Shown here one piece after another: positions 27,197 through 40,713 of a stretch of DNA of 64,000 bases. The translations under genes were made by a program, and so were the position numbers. This stretch comes from Calliopsis andreniformis (taxonomy: Eukaryota > Arthropoda > Insecta > Hymenoptera > Andrenidae), in NCBI RefSeq assembly GCF_051401765.1, contig NW_027480494.1, positions 744,001-808,000 on the forward strand. The letters run 5' to 3'. Position 1 is the first letter of the stretch. Each line of letters begins with the position of its first letter. The notes under the pieces are model-generated. The model was not told where the DNA came from. It was given only the letters and a program-made list of their open reading frames with translations, and ran no database searches.

Positions 27197-27715
27197 ATAG
27201 CGGCCATAGCCATAGCCATAGCAGTCATAGCCATAGCCATAGCCATAGCAGCCATAGCCATAGCCATAGCCATAGCCATAGCAGCCATAGCCATAGCCAT
27301 AGCAGCCATAGCCATAGCCATAGCAGACATAGCCACAGCCATAGCAGCCATAGCCATAGCCATAGCTGCCATAGGCATAGCCATACCCATAGCAGCCATA
27401 GACATAGCCATAGCAGTCATAGCCATAGCCATAGCCATAGCAGCCATAGCCATAGCCATAGCAGCCATAGCCATTGCCATAGCAGCCATAGCAATAGCCA
27501 TAGCAGTCATAACCACAGCCATAGCAGCCATAGCCATAGCCATAGCAGCCATAGCCATAGCCATAGCAGTCATAGCCATAGACATAGCCATAGCAGCTAT
27601 AGCCATAGCCATAGCCATAGCAGACATAGCCATAGCCATAGCAGCCATAGCCATAGCCATAGCAGACATAACCACAGCCATAGCAGCCATAGCCATAGCC
27701 ATAGCTGCCATAGGC

Positions 27716-30700
27716 ATGGCCATAGTAGCCAAAGCCATAGCCATAGCAGCCATAGCCATAGACATAGCCATAGCATCCATAGCCATAGCCATAGCCATGG
27801 CCATAGCAGCCATAGCCATACCCATAGCAGCCATAGCCATAGCCATAGCAGTCATAGCCATAGCCATAGCCATAGCAGCCATAGTAGACATAGCCATAGC
27901 CATAGCAGCCATAGCCATAGCCATAGCAGCCATAGCCATAGCTATAGCAGCCAGAGCCAGAGCCACAGCAGCCGTAGACATAGCCATAGCCTTAGCAGCC
28001 ATAGCCATAGCCATAGCTATAGCAGCCATAGCCATAGCAGCCATAGACATATCCATAGCAGCCAGAGCCAGAGCCACAGCAGCCGTAGACATAGCCATAG
28101 CATCCATAGCCATAGCAGCCGTAGCCATAGCCATAGCTGCCATAGTCATAACCTTAGCCATTGCAGCCATAGCCATAGCCATAGCAGCCATAGCCGTAGC
28201 CATAGCAGCCATAGCCATAGTCATAGCAGCCATAGCAATAGCCATAGCAGCCATAGCGATAGCCGTAGCAGCCGTAGGCATAGACATAGCAGCCATAGCT
28301 ATATCCATAGCAGACACACACATAGCCACAGCCATAGCAGCCATAATCATAGCCATAGCCATAGCAGCCAATGCCATAGCCATAGCCATAGCCATAGCAG
28401 CCGATGCCATATCCATAGCCATAGCAGCTGTAGCTTTTGCCAAAGCGGCCATAGCCATAGCCACAGCAGCCTTAGCCATAGCCATAGCCATAGCAGACAT
28501 AGCCATAGCCATAGCCATAGCAGCCTTAGCCATAGCCATAGTCATAGCAGCCATAGCCACAGCCATAGCCATAGCAGCCATAGCCAAAGCCATAGCAGCC
28601 ATAGCCATAGCAGCCGCAGCCATAGCCATAGCCATAGCAGCCATTGCCATAGCCATAGCAGCCATAACCACAGCCATGGCGGCGATAGCCATAGCCATAG
28701 CAGCCAGAGCCATAGCAGCCAGAGCCAGAGCCACAGCTGCCGTAGACATAGCCATAGCCTTAGCAGCCATAGACATAATCATAGCCATAGCAGCCACAGC
28801 CATAGACACAGCAGCCACAGCCATGGCCATAGTAGCCAAAGCCATAGCCATGGCCATAGTAGCCAAAGCCATAGCCATAGCAGCCATAGCCATAGCAGCC
28901 ATAGCCACAGTCCTAGCAGCCATAGCCATAGCCATAGCCATAGCAGCCATAGACATAGCCATAGCAGCCATAGCCATAGCCATACCCATAGCAGCCATAG
29001 CCATAGCCATAGCCATAGCAGCCATAGCCAAATCCATAGCAGCCATAGCCATAGCCATAGCAGCCATAGCCATATCCATAGCAGCCATAGCAATAGCCAT
29101 AGCAGCCATAACCACAGCCATAGCAGCCATAGCCATAGCCATAGCCATAGCCATAGCAGCCATAGCCATAGGCATAGCAGCCATAGCAATAGCCATAGCA
29201 GCCATAACCACAGCCATAGCAGCCATAGCCATAGCCATAGCAGCCATAGCCATAGCCATAGCAGTTATAGCCATAGACATAGCCATAGCAGCCACAGCCA
29301 TAGCCATAGCCATAGCAGCCATAGCCATAGCCATAGCAGCTATACCAATGGCCATAGTAGCCAAAGCCGTAGCCATAGCAGCCATAGCCATAGCCATATC
29401 CATAGCGGCCATAGCCATAGGCATAGCAGCCATAGCCATAGCCATAGCAGACATAGCCACAGCCATAGCAGCCATAGCCATAGCCATTGCTGCCATAGGC
29501 ATAGCCATACCCATAGCAGCCATAGACATAGCCATAGCAGTCATAGCCATAGCCATAGCCATAGCAGCCATAGCCATAGCCATAGCCATAGCAGCCATAG
29601 CCATAGGCATAGCAGCCATAGCAATAGCCATAGCAGCCATAACCACAGCCATAGCAGCCATAGCCATAGCCATAGTAGCCATAGCCATAGCCATAGCAGC
29701 CATAGCCATAGCAGCCGTAGCGATAGCCATAGCAGCCATAGGCATACCCATAGCAGCCGGAGCCAGAGCCACAGCAGCCGTAGACATAGCCATAGCCTTA
29801 GCAGCCACAGCCATAGCCATAGCCATAGCAGCCATAGCCATAGCCATAGCAGCCATACCAATGGCCATAGTAGCCAAAGCCGTAGCCATAGCAGCCATAG
29901 CCATAGCCATATCCATAGCGGCCATAGCCATAGCCATAGCAGTCATAGCCATAGCCATAGCCATAGCAGCCATGGCCATAGCCATAGCCATAGCAGCCAT
30001 AGCCATAGCCATAGCAGCCATAGCCATAGCCATAGCAGACATAGCCACAGCCATAGCAGCCATAGCCATAGCCATAGCTGCCATAGGCATAGCCATACCC
30101 ATAGCAGCCATAGACATAGCCATAGCAGTCATAGCCATAGCCATAGCCATAGCAGCCATAGCCATAGCCATAGCCATAGCAGCCATAGCCATAGGCATAG
30201 CAGCCATAGCAATAGCCATAGCAGCCATAACCACAGCCATAGCAGCCATAGCCATAGCCATAGCAGCCATAGCCATAGCCATAGCAGTTATAGCCATAGA
30301 CATAGCCATAGCAGCCATAGCCATAGCCATAGCCATAGCAGACATAGCCATAGCCATAGCAGCCATAGCCATAGCCATAGCAGTCATGGCCATAGCCATA
30401 GACAAAGCAACCATACCCATAGCCACAGCCATAGCAGCCATAGCCATAACCATAGCAGCCATAGCCATAGCCATAGCAGACATAACCACAGCCATAGCAG
30501 CCATAGCCATAACCATAGCAGCCATAGCCATCGCCATAGCCTTAGCAGCAATAGCCATAGTCATAGCCATAGCCATAGGAGCTATATACATAGCCATAGC
30601 CATAGCAGCAATTGCCATAGCCATAGCAGCCATAATCACAGCCATAGCGGCCATAGCCATAGCCATAGCAGCCAGAGCCATAGCAGCCAGAGCCAGAGCC

Positions 30701-31591
30701 ACAGCAGCCGTAGACATAGCCATAGCCTTAGCAGCCATAGACATAATCATAGCCATAGCAGCCATAGCCATAGCCACAGCAGCCACAGCCATGGCCATAG
30801 TAGCCAAAGCCATAGCCATGGCCATAGTAGCCAAAGCCATAGCCATTGCAGCCATAGCCATAGACATAGCCATAGCCGCCAAAACCATAGCCGTAGCCAT
30901 AGCCATAGCAGCCATAGCCATAGCCATAGCAGCCATACCAATGGCCATAGTAGCCAAAGCCGTAGCCATAGCAGCCATAGCCATAGCCATGTCCATAGCG
31001 GCCATAGCCATAGCCATAGCTGCCATAGGCATAGCCATACCCATAGCAGCCATAGACATAGCCATAGCAGTCATAGCCATAGCCATAGCCATAGCAGCCA
31101 TAGCCATAGCCATAGCAGCCATAGCCATTGCCATAGCAGCCATAGCAATAGCCATAGCAGTCATAACCACAGCCATAGCAGCCATAGCCATAGCCATAGC
31201 AGCCATAGCCATAGCCATAGCAGCCATAGCCATAGCCATAGCTGCCATAGGCATAGCCATACCCATAGCAGCCATAGACATAGCCATAGCAGTCATAGCC
31301 ATAGCCATAGCCATAGCAGCCATAGCCATAGCCATAGCAGCCATAGCCATTGCCATAGCAGCCATAGCAATAGCCATAGCAGTCATAACCACAGCCATAG
31401 CAGCCATAGCCATAGCCATAGCAGCCATAGCCATAGCCATAGCAGTCATAGCCATAGACATAGCCATAGCAGCTATAGCCATAGCCATAGCCATAGCAGA
31501 CATAGCCATAGCCATAGCAGCCATAGCCATAGCCATAGCAGACATAACCACAGCCATAGCAGCCATAGCCATAGCCATAGCTGCCATAGGC
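27716..31591 (+). repeat. 3,735 bp higher-order repeat, copy A (3,876 bp)
   Basis: The unit is bounded here at the ggcatggccatagtagcc variant (27,716, 31,592, 35,327). Copy A matches copy B in order and in nearly every point variant. It lacks an 81 bp stretch after about 28,885 that includes the cgccaaaacc variant, and has an extra 222 bp tandem duplication near 31.0-31.5 kb. These two changes account exactly for the 141 bp difference in length. A point difference is gcgatagcc near 28,683 against gccatagcc in copy B. Confidence 0.9.
31021..31464 (+). repeat. 222 bp tandem duplication private to copy A
   Basis: The segment starting tgccataggcatagcc at 31,021 is repeated from 31,243 at a 222 bp offset, including the gacatagcc, agtcatagcc, gccattgcc and cataaccacagcc variants in the same order. 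Copies B and C contain it once. It is a clean example of gain by a multiple of three in a single copy. Confidence 0.9.
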
Positions 31592-34500
31592 ATGGCCATA
31601 GTAGCCAAAGCCATAGCCATAGCAGCCATAGCCATAGACATAGCCATAGCATCCATAGCCATAGCCATAGCCATGGCCATAGCAGCCATAGCCATACCCA
31701 TAGCAGCCATAGCCATAGCCATAGCAGTCATAGCCATAGCCATAGCCATAGCAGCCATAGTAGACATAGCCATAGCCATAGCAGCCATAGCCATAGCCAT
31801 AGCAGCCATAGCCATAGCTATAGCAGCCAGAGCCAGAGCCACAGCAGCCGTAGACATAGCCATAGCCTTAGCAGCCATAGCCATAGCCATAGCTATAGCA
31901 GCCATAGCCATAGCAGCCATAGACATATCCATAGCAGCCAGAGCCAGAGCCACAGCAGCCGTAGACATAGCCATAGCATCCATAGCCATAGCAGCCGTAG
32001 CCATAGCCATAGCTGCCATAGTCATAACCTTAGCCATTGCAGCCATAGCCATAGCCATAGCAGCCATAGCCGTAGCCATAGCAGCCATAGCCATAGTCAT
32101 AGCAGCCATAGCAATAGCCATAGCAGCCATAGCGATAGCCGTAGCAGCCGTAGGCATAGACATAGCAGCCATAGCTATATCCATAGCAGACACACACATA
32201 GCCACAGCCATAGCAGCCATAATCATAGCCATAGCCATAGCAGCCAATGCCATAGCCATAGCCATAGCCATAGCAGCCGATGCCATATCCATAGCCATAG
32301 CAGCTGTAGCTTTTGCCAAAGCGGCCATAGCCATAGCCACAGCAGCCTTAGCCATAGCCATAGCCATAGCAGACATAGCCATAGCCATAGCCATAGCAGC
32401 CTTAGCCATAGCCATAGTCATAGCAGCCATAGCCACAGCCATAGCCATAGCAGCCATAGCCAAAGCCATAGCAGCCATAGCCATAGCAGCCGCAGCCATA
32501 GCCATAGCCATAGCAGCCATTGCCATAGCCATAGCAGCCATAACCACAGCCATGGCGGCCATAGCCATAGCCATAGCAGCCAGAGCCATAGCAGCCAGAG
32601 CCAGAGCCACAGCTGCCGTAGACATAGCCATAGCCTTAGCAGCCATAGACATAATCATAGCCATAGCAGCCACAGCCATAGACACAGCAGCCACAGCCAT
32701 GGCCATAGTAGCCAAAGCCATAGCCATGGCCATAGTAGCCAAAGCCATAGCCATTGCAGCCATAGCCATAGACATAACCATAGCCGCCAAAACCATAGCC
32801 GTAGCCATAGCCATAGCAGCCATAGCCATAGCCATAGCAGCCATAGCCATAGCAGCCATAGCCACAGTCCTAGCAGCCATAGCCATAGCCATAGCCATAG
32901 CAGCCATAGACATAGCCATAGCAGCCATAGCCATAGCCATACCCATAGCAGCCATAGCCATAGCCATAGCCATAGCAGCCATAGCCAAATCCATAGCAGC
33001 CATAGCCATAGCCATAGCAGCCATAGCCATATCCATAGCAGCCATAGCAATAGCCATAGCAGCCATAACCACAGCCATAGCAGCCATAGCCATAGCCATA
33101 GCCATAGCCATAGCAGCCATAGCCATAGGCATAGCAGCCATAGCAATAGCCATAGCAGCCATAACCACAGCCATAGCAGCCATAGCCATAGCCATAGCAG
33201 CCATAGCCATAGCCATAGCAGTTATAGCCATAGACATAGCCATAGCAGCCACAGCCATAGCCATAGCCATAGCAGCCATAGCCATAGCCATAGCAGCTAT
33301 ACCAATGGCCATAGTAGCCAAAGCCGTAGCCATAGCAGCCATAGCCATAGCCATATCCATAGCGGCCATAGCCATAGGCATAGCAGCCATAGCCATAGCC
33401 ATAGCAGACATAGCCACAGCCATAGCAGCCATAGCCATAGCCATTGCTGCAATAGGCATAGCCATACCCATAGCAGCCATAGACATAGCCATAGCAGTCA
33501 TAGCCATAGCCATAGCCATAGCAGCCATAGCCATAGCCATAGCCATAGCAGCCATAGCCATAGGCATAGCAGCCATAGCAATAGCCATAGCAGCCATAAC
33601 CACAGCCATAGCAGCCATAGCCATAGCCATAGTAGCCATAGCCATAGCCATAGCAGCCATAGCCATAGCAGCCGTAGCGATAGCCATAGCAGCCATAGGC
33701 ATACCCATAGCAGCCGGAGCCAGAGCCACAGCAGCCGTAGACATAGCCATAGCCTTAGCAGCCACAGCCATAGCCATAGCCATAGCAGCCATAGCCATAG
33801 CCATAGCAGCCATACCAATGGCCATAGTAGCCAAAGCCGTAGCCATAGCAGCCATAGCCATAGCCATATCCATAGCGGCCATAGCCATAGCCATAGCAGT
33901 CATAGCCATAGCCATAGCCATAGCAGCCATGGCCATAGCCATAGCCATAGCAGCCATAGCCATAGCCATAGCAGCCATAGCCATAGCCATAGCAGACATA
34001 GCCACAGCCATAGCAGCCATAGCCATAGCCATAGCTGCCATAGGCATAGCCATACCCATAGCAGCCATAGACATAGCCATAGCAGTCATAGCCATAGCCA
34101 TAGCCATAGCAGCCATAGCCATAGCCATAGCCATAGCAGCCATAGCCATAGGCATAGCAGCCATAGCAATAGCCATAGCAGCCATAACCACAGCCATAGC
34201 AGCCATAGCCATAGCCATAGCAGCCATAGCCATAGCCATAGCAGTTATAGCCATAGACATAGCCATAGCAGCCATAGCCATAGCCATAGCCATAGCAGAC
34301 ATAGCCATAGCCATAGCAGCCATAGCCATAGCCATAGCAGTCATGGCCATAGCCATAGACAAAGCAACCATACCCATAGCCACAGCCATAGCAGCCATAG
34401 CCATAACCATAGCAGCCATAGCCATAGCCATAGCAGACATAACCACAGCCATAGCAGCCATAGCCATAACCATAGCAGCCATAGCCATCGCCATAGCCTT

Positions 34501-35326
34501 AGCAGCAATAGCCATAGTCATAGCCATAGCCATAGGAGCTATATACATAGCCATAGCCATAGCAGCAATTGCCATAGCCATAGCAGCCATAATCACAGCC
34601 ATAGCGGCCATAGCCATAGCCATAGCAGCCAGAGCCATAGCAGCCAGAGCCAGAGCCACAGCAGCCGTAGACATAGCCATAGCCTTAGCAGCCATAGACA
34701 TAATCATAGCCATAGCAGCCATAGCCATAGCCACAGCAGCCACAGCCATGGCCATAGTAGCCAAAGCCATAGCCATGGCCATAGTAGCCAAAGCCATAGC
34801 CATTGCAGCCATAGCCATAGACATAGCCATAGCCGCCAAAACCATAGCCGTAGCCATAGCCATAGCAGCCATAGCCATAGCCATAGCAGCCATACCAATG
34901 GCCATAGTAGCCAAAGCCGTAGCCATAGCAGCCATAGCCATAGCCATGTCCATAGCGGCCATAGCCATAGCCATAGCTGCCATAGGCATAGCCATACCCA
35001 TAGCAGCCATAGACATAGCCATAGCAGTCATAGCCATAGCCATAGCCATAGCAGCCATAGCCATAGCCATAGCAGCCATAGCCATTGCCATAGCAGCCAT
35101 AGCAATAGCCATAGCAGTCATAACCACAGCCATAGCAGCCATAGCCATAGCCATAGCAGCCATAGCCATAGCCATAGCAGTCATAGCCATAGACATAGCC
35201 ATAGCAGCTATAGCCATAGCCATAGCCATAGCAGACATAGCCATAGCCATAGCAGCCATAGCCATAGCCATAGCAGACATAACCACAGCCATAGCAGCCA
35301 TAGCCATAGCCATAGCTGCCATAGGC
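31592..35326 (+). repeat. 3,735 bp higher-order repeat, copy B
   Basis: This is a full-length copy. The CA marker at 32,190 is 3,876 bp after that of copy A and 3,735 bp before that of copy C (35,925). By eye only a handful of single-base differences separate it from copy A, for example tgcaatagg near 33,449 where A has tgccatagg. This is far fewer than separate modules elsewhere in the window, so the duplication is recent or the copies are being homogenised. Confidence 0.9.
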
Positions 35327-37375
35327 ATGGCCATAGTAGCCAAAGCCATAGCCATAGCAGCCATAGCCATAGACATAGCCATAGCATCCATAGCCATAGC
35401 CATAGCCATGGCCATAGCAGCCATAGCCATACCCATAGCAGCCATAGCCATAGCCATAGCAGTCATAGCCATAGCCATAGCCATAGCAGCCATAGTAGAC
35501 ATAGCCATAGCCATAGCAGCCATAGCCATAGCCATAGCAGCCATAGCCATAGCTATAGCAGCCAGAGCCAGAGCCACAGCAGCCGTAGACATAGCCATAG
35601 CCTTAGCAGCCATAGCCATAGCCATAGCTATAGCAGCCATAGCCATAGCAGCCATAGACATATCCATAGCAGCCAGAGCCAGAGCCACAGCAGCCGTAGA
35701 CATAGCCATAGCATCCATAGCCATAGCAGCCGTAGCCATAGCCATAGCTGCCATAGTCATAACCTTAGCCATTGCAGCCATAGCCATAGCCATAGCAGCC
35801 ATAGCCGTAGCCATAGCAGCCATAGCCATAGTCATAGCAGCCATAGCAATAGCCATAGCAGCCATAGCGATAGCCGTAGCAGCCGTAGGCATAGCCATAG
35901 CAGCCATAGCTATATCCATAGCAGACACACACATAGCCACAGCCATAGCAGCCATAATCATAGCCATAGCCATAGCAGCCAATGCCATAGCCATAGCCAT
36001 AGCCATAGCAGCCGATGCCATATCCATAGCCATAGCAGCTGTAGCTTTTGCCAAAGCGGCCATAGCCATAGCCACAGCAGCCTTAGCCATAGCCATAGCC
36101 ATAGCAGACATAGCCATAGCCATAGCCATAGCAGCCTTAGCCATAGCCATAGTCATAGCAGCCATAGCCACAGCCATAGCCATAGCAGCCATAGCCAAAG
36201 CCATAGCAGCCATAGCCATAGCAGCCGCAGCCATAGCCATAGCCATAGCAGCCATTGCCATAGCCATAGCAGCCATAACCACAGCCATGGCGGCCATAGC
36301 CATAGCCATAGCAGCCAGAGCCATAGCAGCCAGAGCCAGAGCCACAGCTGCCGTAGACATAGCCATAGCCTTAGCAGCCATAGACATAATCATAGCCATA
36401 GCAGCCACAGCCATAGCCACAGCAGCCACAGCCATGGCCATAGTAGCCAAAGCCATAGCCATGGCCATAGTAGCCAAAGCCATAGCCATTGCAGCCATAG
36501 CCATAGACATAACCATAGCCGCCAAAACCATAGCCGTAGCCATAGCCATAGCAGCCATAGCCATAGCCATAGCAGCCATAGCCATAGCAGCCATAGCCAC
36601 AGTCCTAGCAGCCATAGCCATAGCCATAGCCATAGCAGCCATAGACATAGCCATAGCAGCCATAGCCATAGCCATACCCATAGCAGCCATAGCCATAGCC
36701 ATAGCCATAGCAGCCATAGCCAAATCCATAGCAGCCATAGCCATAGCCATAGCAGCCATAGCCATATCCATAGCAGCCATAGCAATAGCCATAGCAGCCA
36801 TAACCACAGCCATAGCAGCCATAGCCATAGCCATAGCCATAGCCATAGCAGCCATAGCCATAGGCATAGCAGCCATAGCAATAGCCATAGCAGCCATAAC
36901 CACAGCCATAGCAGCCATAGCCATAGCCATAGCAGCCATAGCCATAGCCATAGCAGTTATAGCCATAGACATAGCCATAGCAGCCACAGCCATAGCCATA
37001 GCCATAGCAGCCATAGCCATAGCCATAGCAGCCATACCAATGGCCATAGTAGCCAAAGCCGTAGCCATAGCAGCCATAGCCATAGCCATATCCATAGCGG
37101 CCATAGCCATAGGCATAGCAGCCATAGCCATAGCCATAGCAGACATAGCCACAGCCATAGCAGCCATAGCCATAGCCATTGCTGCCATAGGCATAGCCAT
37201 ACCCATAGCAGCCATAGACATAGCCATAGCAGTCATAGCCATAGCCATAGCCATAGCAGCCATAGCCATAGCCATAGCCATAGCAGCCATAGCCATAGGC
37301 ATAGCAGCCATAGCAATAGCCATAGCAGCCATAACCACAGCCATAGCAGCCATAGCCATAGCCATAGCAGCCATA
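35327..37375 (+). repeat. 3,735 bp higher-order repeat, copy C (partial, about 2.05 kb)
   Basis: This copy follows B at a constant 3,735 bp offset, checked at the CA marker (35,925), at the accaatggcc variant (33,301 and 37,036) and at the end of the agtcctagcagcc block. It then breaks off near 37,375, where it continues with gccatagcagacattgcc in place of gccatagtagcc. It differs from A and B at a few shared sites, for example ggcatagcc near 35,889 where A and B have ggcatagacat, so A and B are closer to each other than to C. Confidence 0.88.
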
Positions 37376-38598
37376 GCCATAGCCATAGCCATAGCAGACA
37401 TTGCCATAGCCATAGCAGCCATAGCCATAGCCAAACCCATAGCAGCCATAGCCATAGCCATAGCAGTCATGGCCATAGCCATAGACAAAGCAGCCATAGC
37501 CATAGCCACAGCCATAGCAGCCATAGCCATAACCATAGCAGCCATAGCCATAGCCATAGCAGACATAACCACAGCCACAGCAGCCATAGCCATAGCCATA
37601 GCAGCCATAGCCATAGCCATAGCAGCCAGAGCCAGAGCCACAGCAGCCGTAGACATAGCCATAGCCTTAGGGGCCATAGACATAACCATAGCCATAGCAG
37701 CCATAGAAATAGCCATAGCCGCCATAGCCATGGCCATAGTATACAAAACCATAGCCATAGACAGCCATAGCCAAAGACATAGCCATAGCAGCCATAGCCA
37801 TAGCCATAGCCATAGCAGACATAGTCATAGCCATAGCAGCCATAGCCATAGCCATACCCATAGCAGCCATAGCCATAGCCATAGCAATCATGGCCATAGC
37901 CATAGACAAAGCAGCCATAGCCATAGCCACAGCCATAGCAGCTATAGCCATAACCATAGCAGCCATAGCCATAGCCATAGCAGACATAACCACAGCCATA
38001 GCAGCCATAGCCATAGCCATAGCTGCCATAGGCATGGCCATAGTAGCCAAAGCCATAGCCATAGCAGCCATAGCCATAGACATAGCCATAGCATCCATAG
38101 CCATAGCCATAGCCATGGCCATAGCAGCCATAGCCATACCCATAGCAGCCATAGCCATAGCCATAGCCATACCCATAGCAGCCATAGCCATTGCCATAGC
38201 AGTCATAGCCATAGCCATAGCCATAGCAGCCATAGCCGTAGCCATAGCAGCCATAGCCATAGCCATAGCAGCCATAACCATAGCCACAGCAGCCATAGCG
38301 ATAGCCATAGCAGCCGTAGGCAGAGCCACCGCAACCATAGCTATATCCATAGCAGACACACACATAGCCACAGCCATAGCAGCTATAATCATAGCCATAG
38401 CCATAGCAGCCAATGTCATAGCCATAGCCATAGCAGCTGTAGCCATTGCCAAAGCGGCCATAGCCATAGCCACAGCAGCCTTAGCCATAGCCATAGCCAT
38501 AGCAGACATAGCCATAGCCATAGCAGCCATAGCCATAGCCATAGCAGACATAACCACAGCCATAGCAGCCATAGCCATAGCCATAGCTGCCATAGGCA
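37376..38598 (+). repeat. Junction mosaic between copies C and D of the 3,735 bp unit
   Basis: This segment holds only monomers. It contains the cagacattgcc variant (also at 40,714 and 41,605), the ccttaggggcc variant (also near 3,151, 9,468, 10,835, 40,985 and 41,877), the 1 bp insertion at 37,761 and a CA marker at 38,356 with the rare gagccaccgcaacc variant, which recurs before the markers at 41,350 and 42,241. It therefore shares its history with the 891 bp pair downstream. Confidence 0.75.
37761..37761 (+). other. 1 bp insertion that restores the triplet phase
   Basis: The sequence reads ccatagacagccatagcc, where the matching modules at about 3,230, 9,555 and 10,925 read ccatagcagccatagcc. 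One extra A puts the array back into the phase it had before 27,195. On + the open frame changes from Ala-Ile repeats to His-Ser repeats exactly here. On - an Ala-Met frame changes to Gly-Tyr. Confidence 0.87.
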
Positions 38599-40713
38599 TG
38601 GCCATAGTAGCCAAAGCCATAGCCATAGCAGCCATAGCCATAGACATAGCCATAGCATCCGTAGCCATAGCCATAGCCATGGCCATAGCAGCCATAGCCA
38701 TACCCATAGCAGTCATAGCCATAGCCATAGCAGTCATAGCCATAGCCATAGCCATAGCAGCCATAGTAGACATAGCCATAGCCATAGCAGCCATAGCCAT
38801 AGCCATAGCAGCCATAGCCATAGCTATAGCAGCCAGAGCCAGAGCCACAGCAGCAGTAGACATAGCCATAGCCTTAGCAGCCATAGCCATAGCCATAGCT
38901 ATAGCAGCCATAGCCATAGCAGCCATAGACATATCCATAGCAGCCAGAGCCAGAGCCACAGCAGCCGTAGACATAGCCATAGCATCCATAGCCATAGCAG
39001 CCGTAGCCATAGCCATAGCTGCCATAGTCATAACCTTAGCCATTGCAGCCATAGCCATAGCCATAGCAGCCATAGCCGTAGCCATAGCAGCCATAGCCAT
39101 AGTCATAGCAGCCATAGCAATAGCCATAGCAGCCATAGCGATAGCCGTAGCAGCCGTAGGCATAGCCATAGCAGCCATAGCTATATCCATAGCAGACACA
39201 CACATAGCCACAGCCATAGCAGCCATAATCATAGCCATAGCCATAGCAGCCAATGCCATAGCCATAGCCATAGCCATAGCAGCCGATGCCATATCCATAG
39301 CCATAGCAGCTGTAGCTTTTGCCAAAGCGGCCATAGCCATAGCCACAGCAGCCTTAGCCATAGCCATAGCCATAGCAGACATAGCCATAGCCATAGCCAT
39401 AGCAGCCTTAGCCATAGCCATAGTCATAGCAGCCATAGCCACAGCCATAGCCATAGCAGCCATAGCCAAAGCCATAGCAGCCATAGCCATAGCAGCCGCA
39501 GCCATAGCCATAGCCATAGCAGCCATTGCCATAGCCATAGCAGCCATAACCACAGCCATGGCGGCCATAGCCATAGCCATAGCAGCCAGAGCCATAGTAG
39601 CCAGAGCCAGAGCCACAGCTGCCGTAGACATAGCCATAGCCTTAGCAGCCATAGACATAATCATAGCCATAGCAGCCACAGCCATAGCCACAGCAGCCAC
39701 AGCCATGGCCATAGTAGCCAAAGCCATAGCCATGGCCATAGTAGCCAAAGCCATAGCCATTGCAGCCATAGCCATAGACATAACCATAGCCGCCAAAACC
39801 ATAGCCGTAGCCATAGCCATAGCAGCCATAGCCATAGCCATAGCAGCCATAGCCATAGCAGCCATAGCCACAGTCCTAGCAGCCATAGCCATAGCCATAG
39901 CCATAGCAGCCATAGACATAGCCATAGCAGCCATAGCCATAGCCATACCCATAGCAGCCATAGCCATAGCCATAGCCATAGCAGCCATAGCCAAATCCAT
40001 AGCAGCCATAGCCATAGCCATAGCAGCCATAGCCATATCCATAGCAGCCATAGCAATAGCCATAGCAGCCATAACCACAGCCATAGTAGCCATAGCCATA
40101 GCCATAGCCATAGCCATAGCAGCCATAGCCATAGGCATAGCAGCCATAGCAGTAGCCATAGCAGCCATAACCACAGCCATAGCAGCCATAGCCATAGCCA
40201 TAGCAGCCATAGCCATAGCCATAGCAGTTATAGCCATAGACATAGCCATAGCAGCCACAGCCATAGCCATAGCCATAGCAGCCATAGCCATAGCCATAGC
40301 AGCCATACCAATGGCCATAGTAGCCAAAGCCGTAGCCATAGCAGCCATAGCCATAGCCATATCCATAGCGGCCATAGCCATAGGCATAGCAGCCATAGCC
40401 ATAGCCATAGCAGACATAGCCACAGCCATAGCAGCCATAGGCATAGCCATTGCTGCCATAGGCATAGCCATACCCATAGCAGCCATAGACATAGCCATAG
40501 CAGTCATAGCCATAGCCATAGCCATAGCAGCCATAGCCATAGCCATAGCCATAGCAGCCATAGCCATAGGCATAGCAGCCATAGCAATAGCCATAGCAGC
40601 CATAACCACAGCCATAGCAGCCATAGCCATAGCCATAGCAGCCATAGCCATAGCCATAGCAGTTATAGCCATAGACATAGCCATAGCAGCCATAGCCATA
40701 GCCATAGCCATAG
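38599..40713 (+). repeat. 3,735 bp higher-order repeat, copy D (partial)
   Basis: Landmarks of copy C recur here at about 3,271 bp offset (the CA marker 35,925 to 39,196; the agtcctagca variant 36,601 to 39,872). The offset is not a multiple of three because the 1 bp insertion at 37,761 lies between. It carries the same ccgatgcc, gcttttgcc and gtcctagc variants as A-C. Several private changes (cagcagtag near 38,854, catagtagcc near 39,596 and 40,085, agcagtagcc near 40,148) show more divergence than A against B. Confidence 0.82.

Larger units (their letters stand above)
26950..37758 (-). other. 3,602-codon Ala-Met frame, a by-product of the repeat
   Basis: On the - strand the monomer reads GCT ATG repeated plus GCT, giving (Ala-Met)n-Ala. 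Neither GCT nor ATG can become a stop with one substitution. Across the deletion near 27,195 the reading changes from Ala-Met to Leu-Trp and then soon ends. It overlaps the + strand open frames over its whole length. ATG is part of the monomer, so start codons carry no information here. Confidence 0.9.

Noticed and set aside
27194..37761. Homopolymer sequencing errors as the cause of the two indels
   Set aside because: Neither site is in a homopolymer and the flanking phase is consistent over 10 kb, so I report them as real in this sequence. Raw reads could still overturn this.
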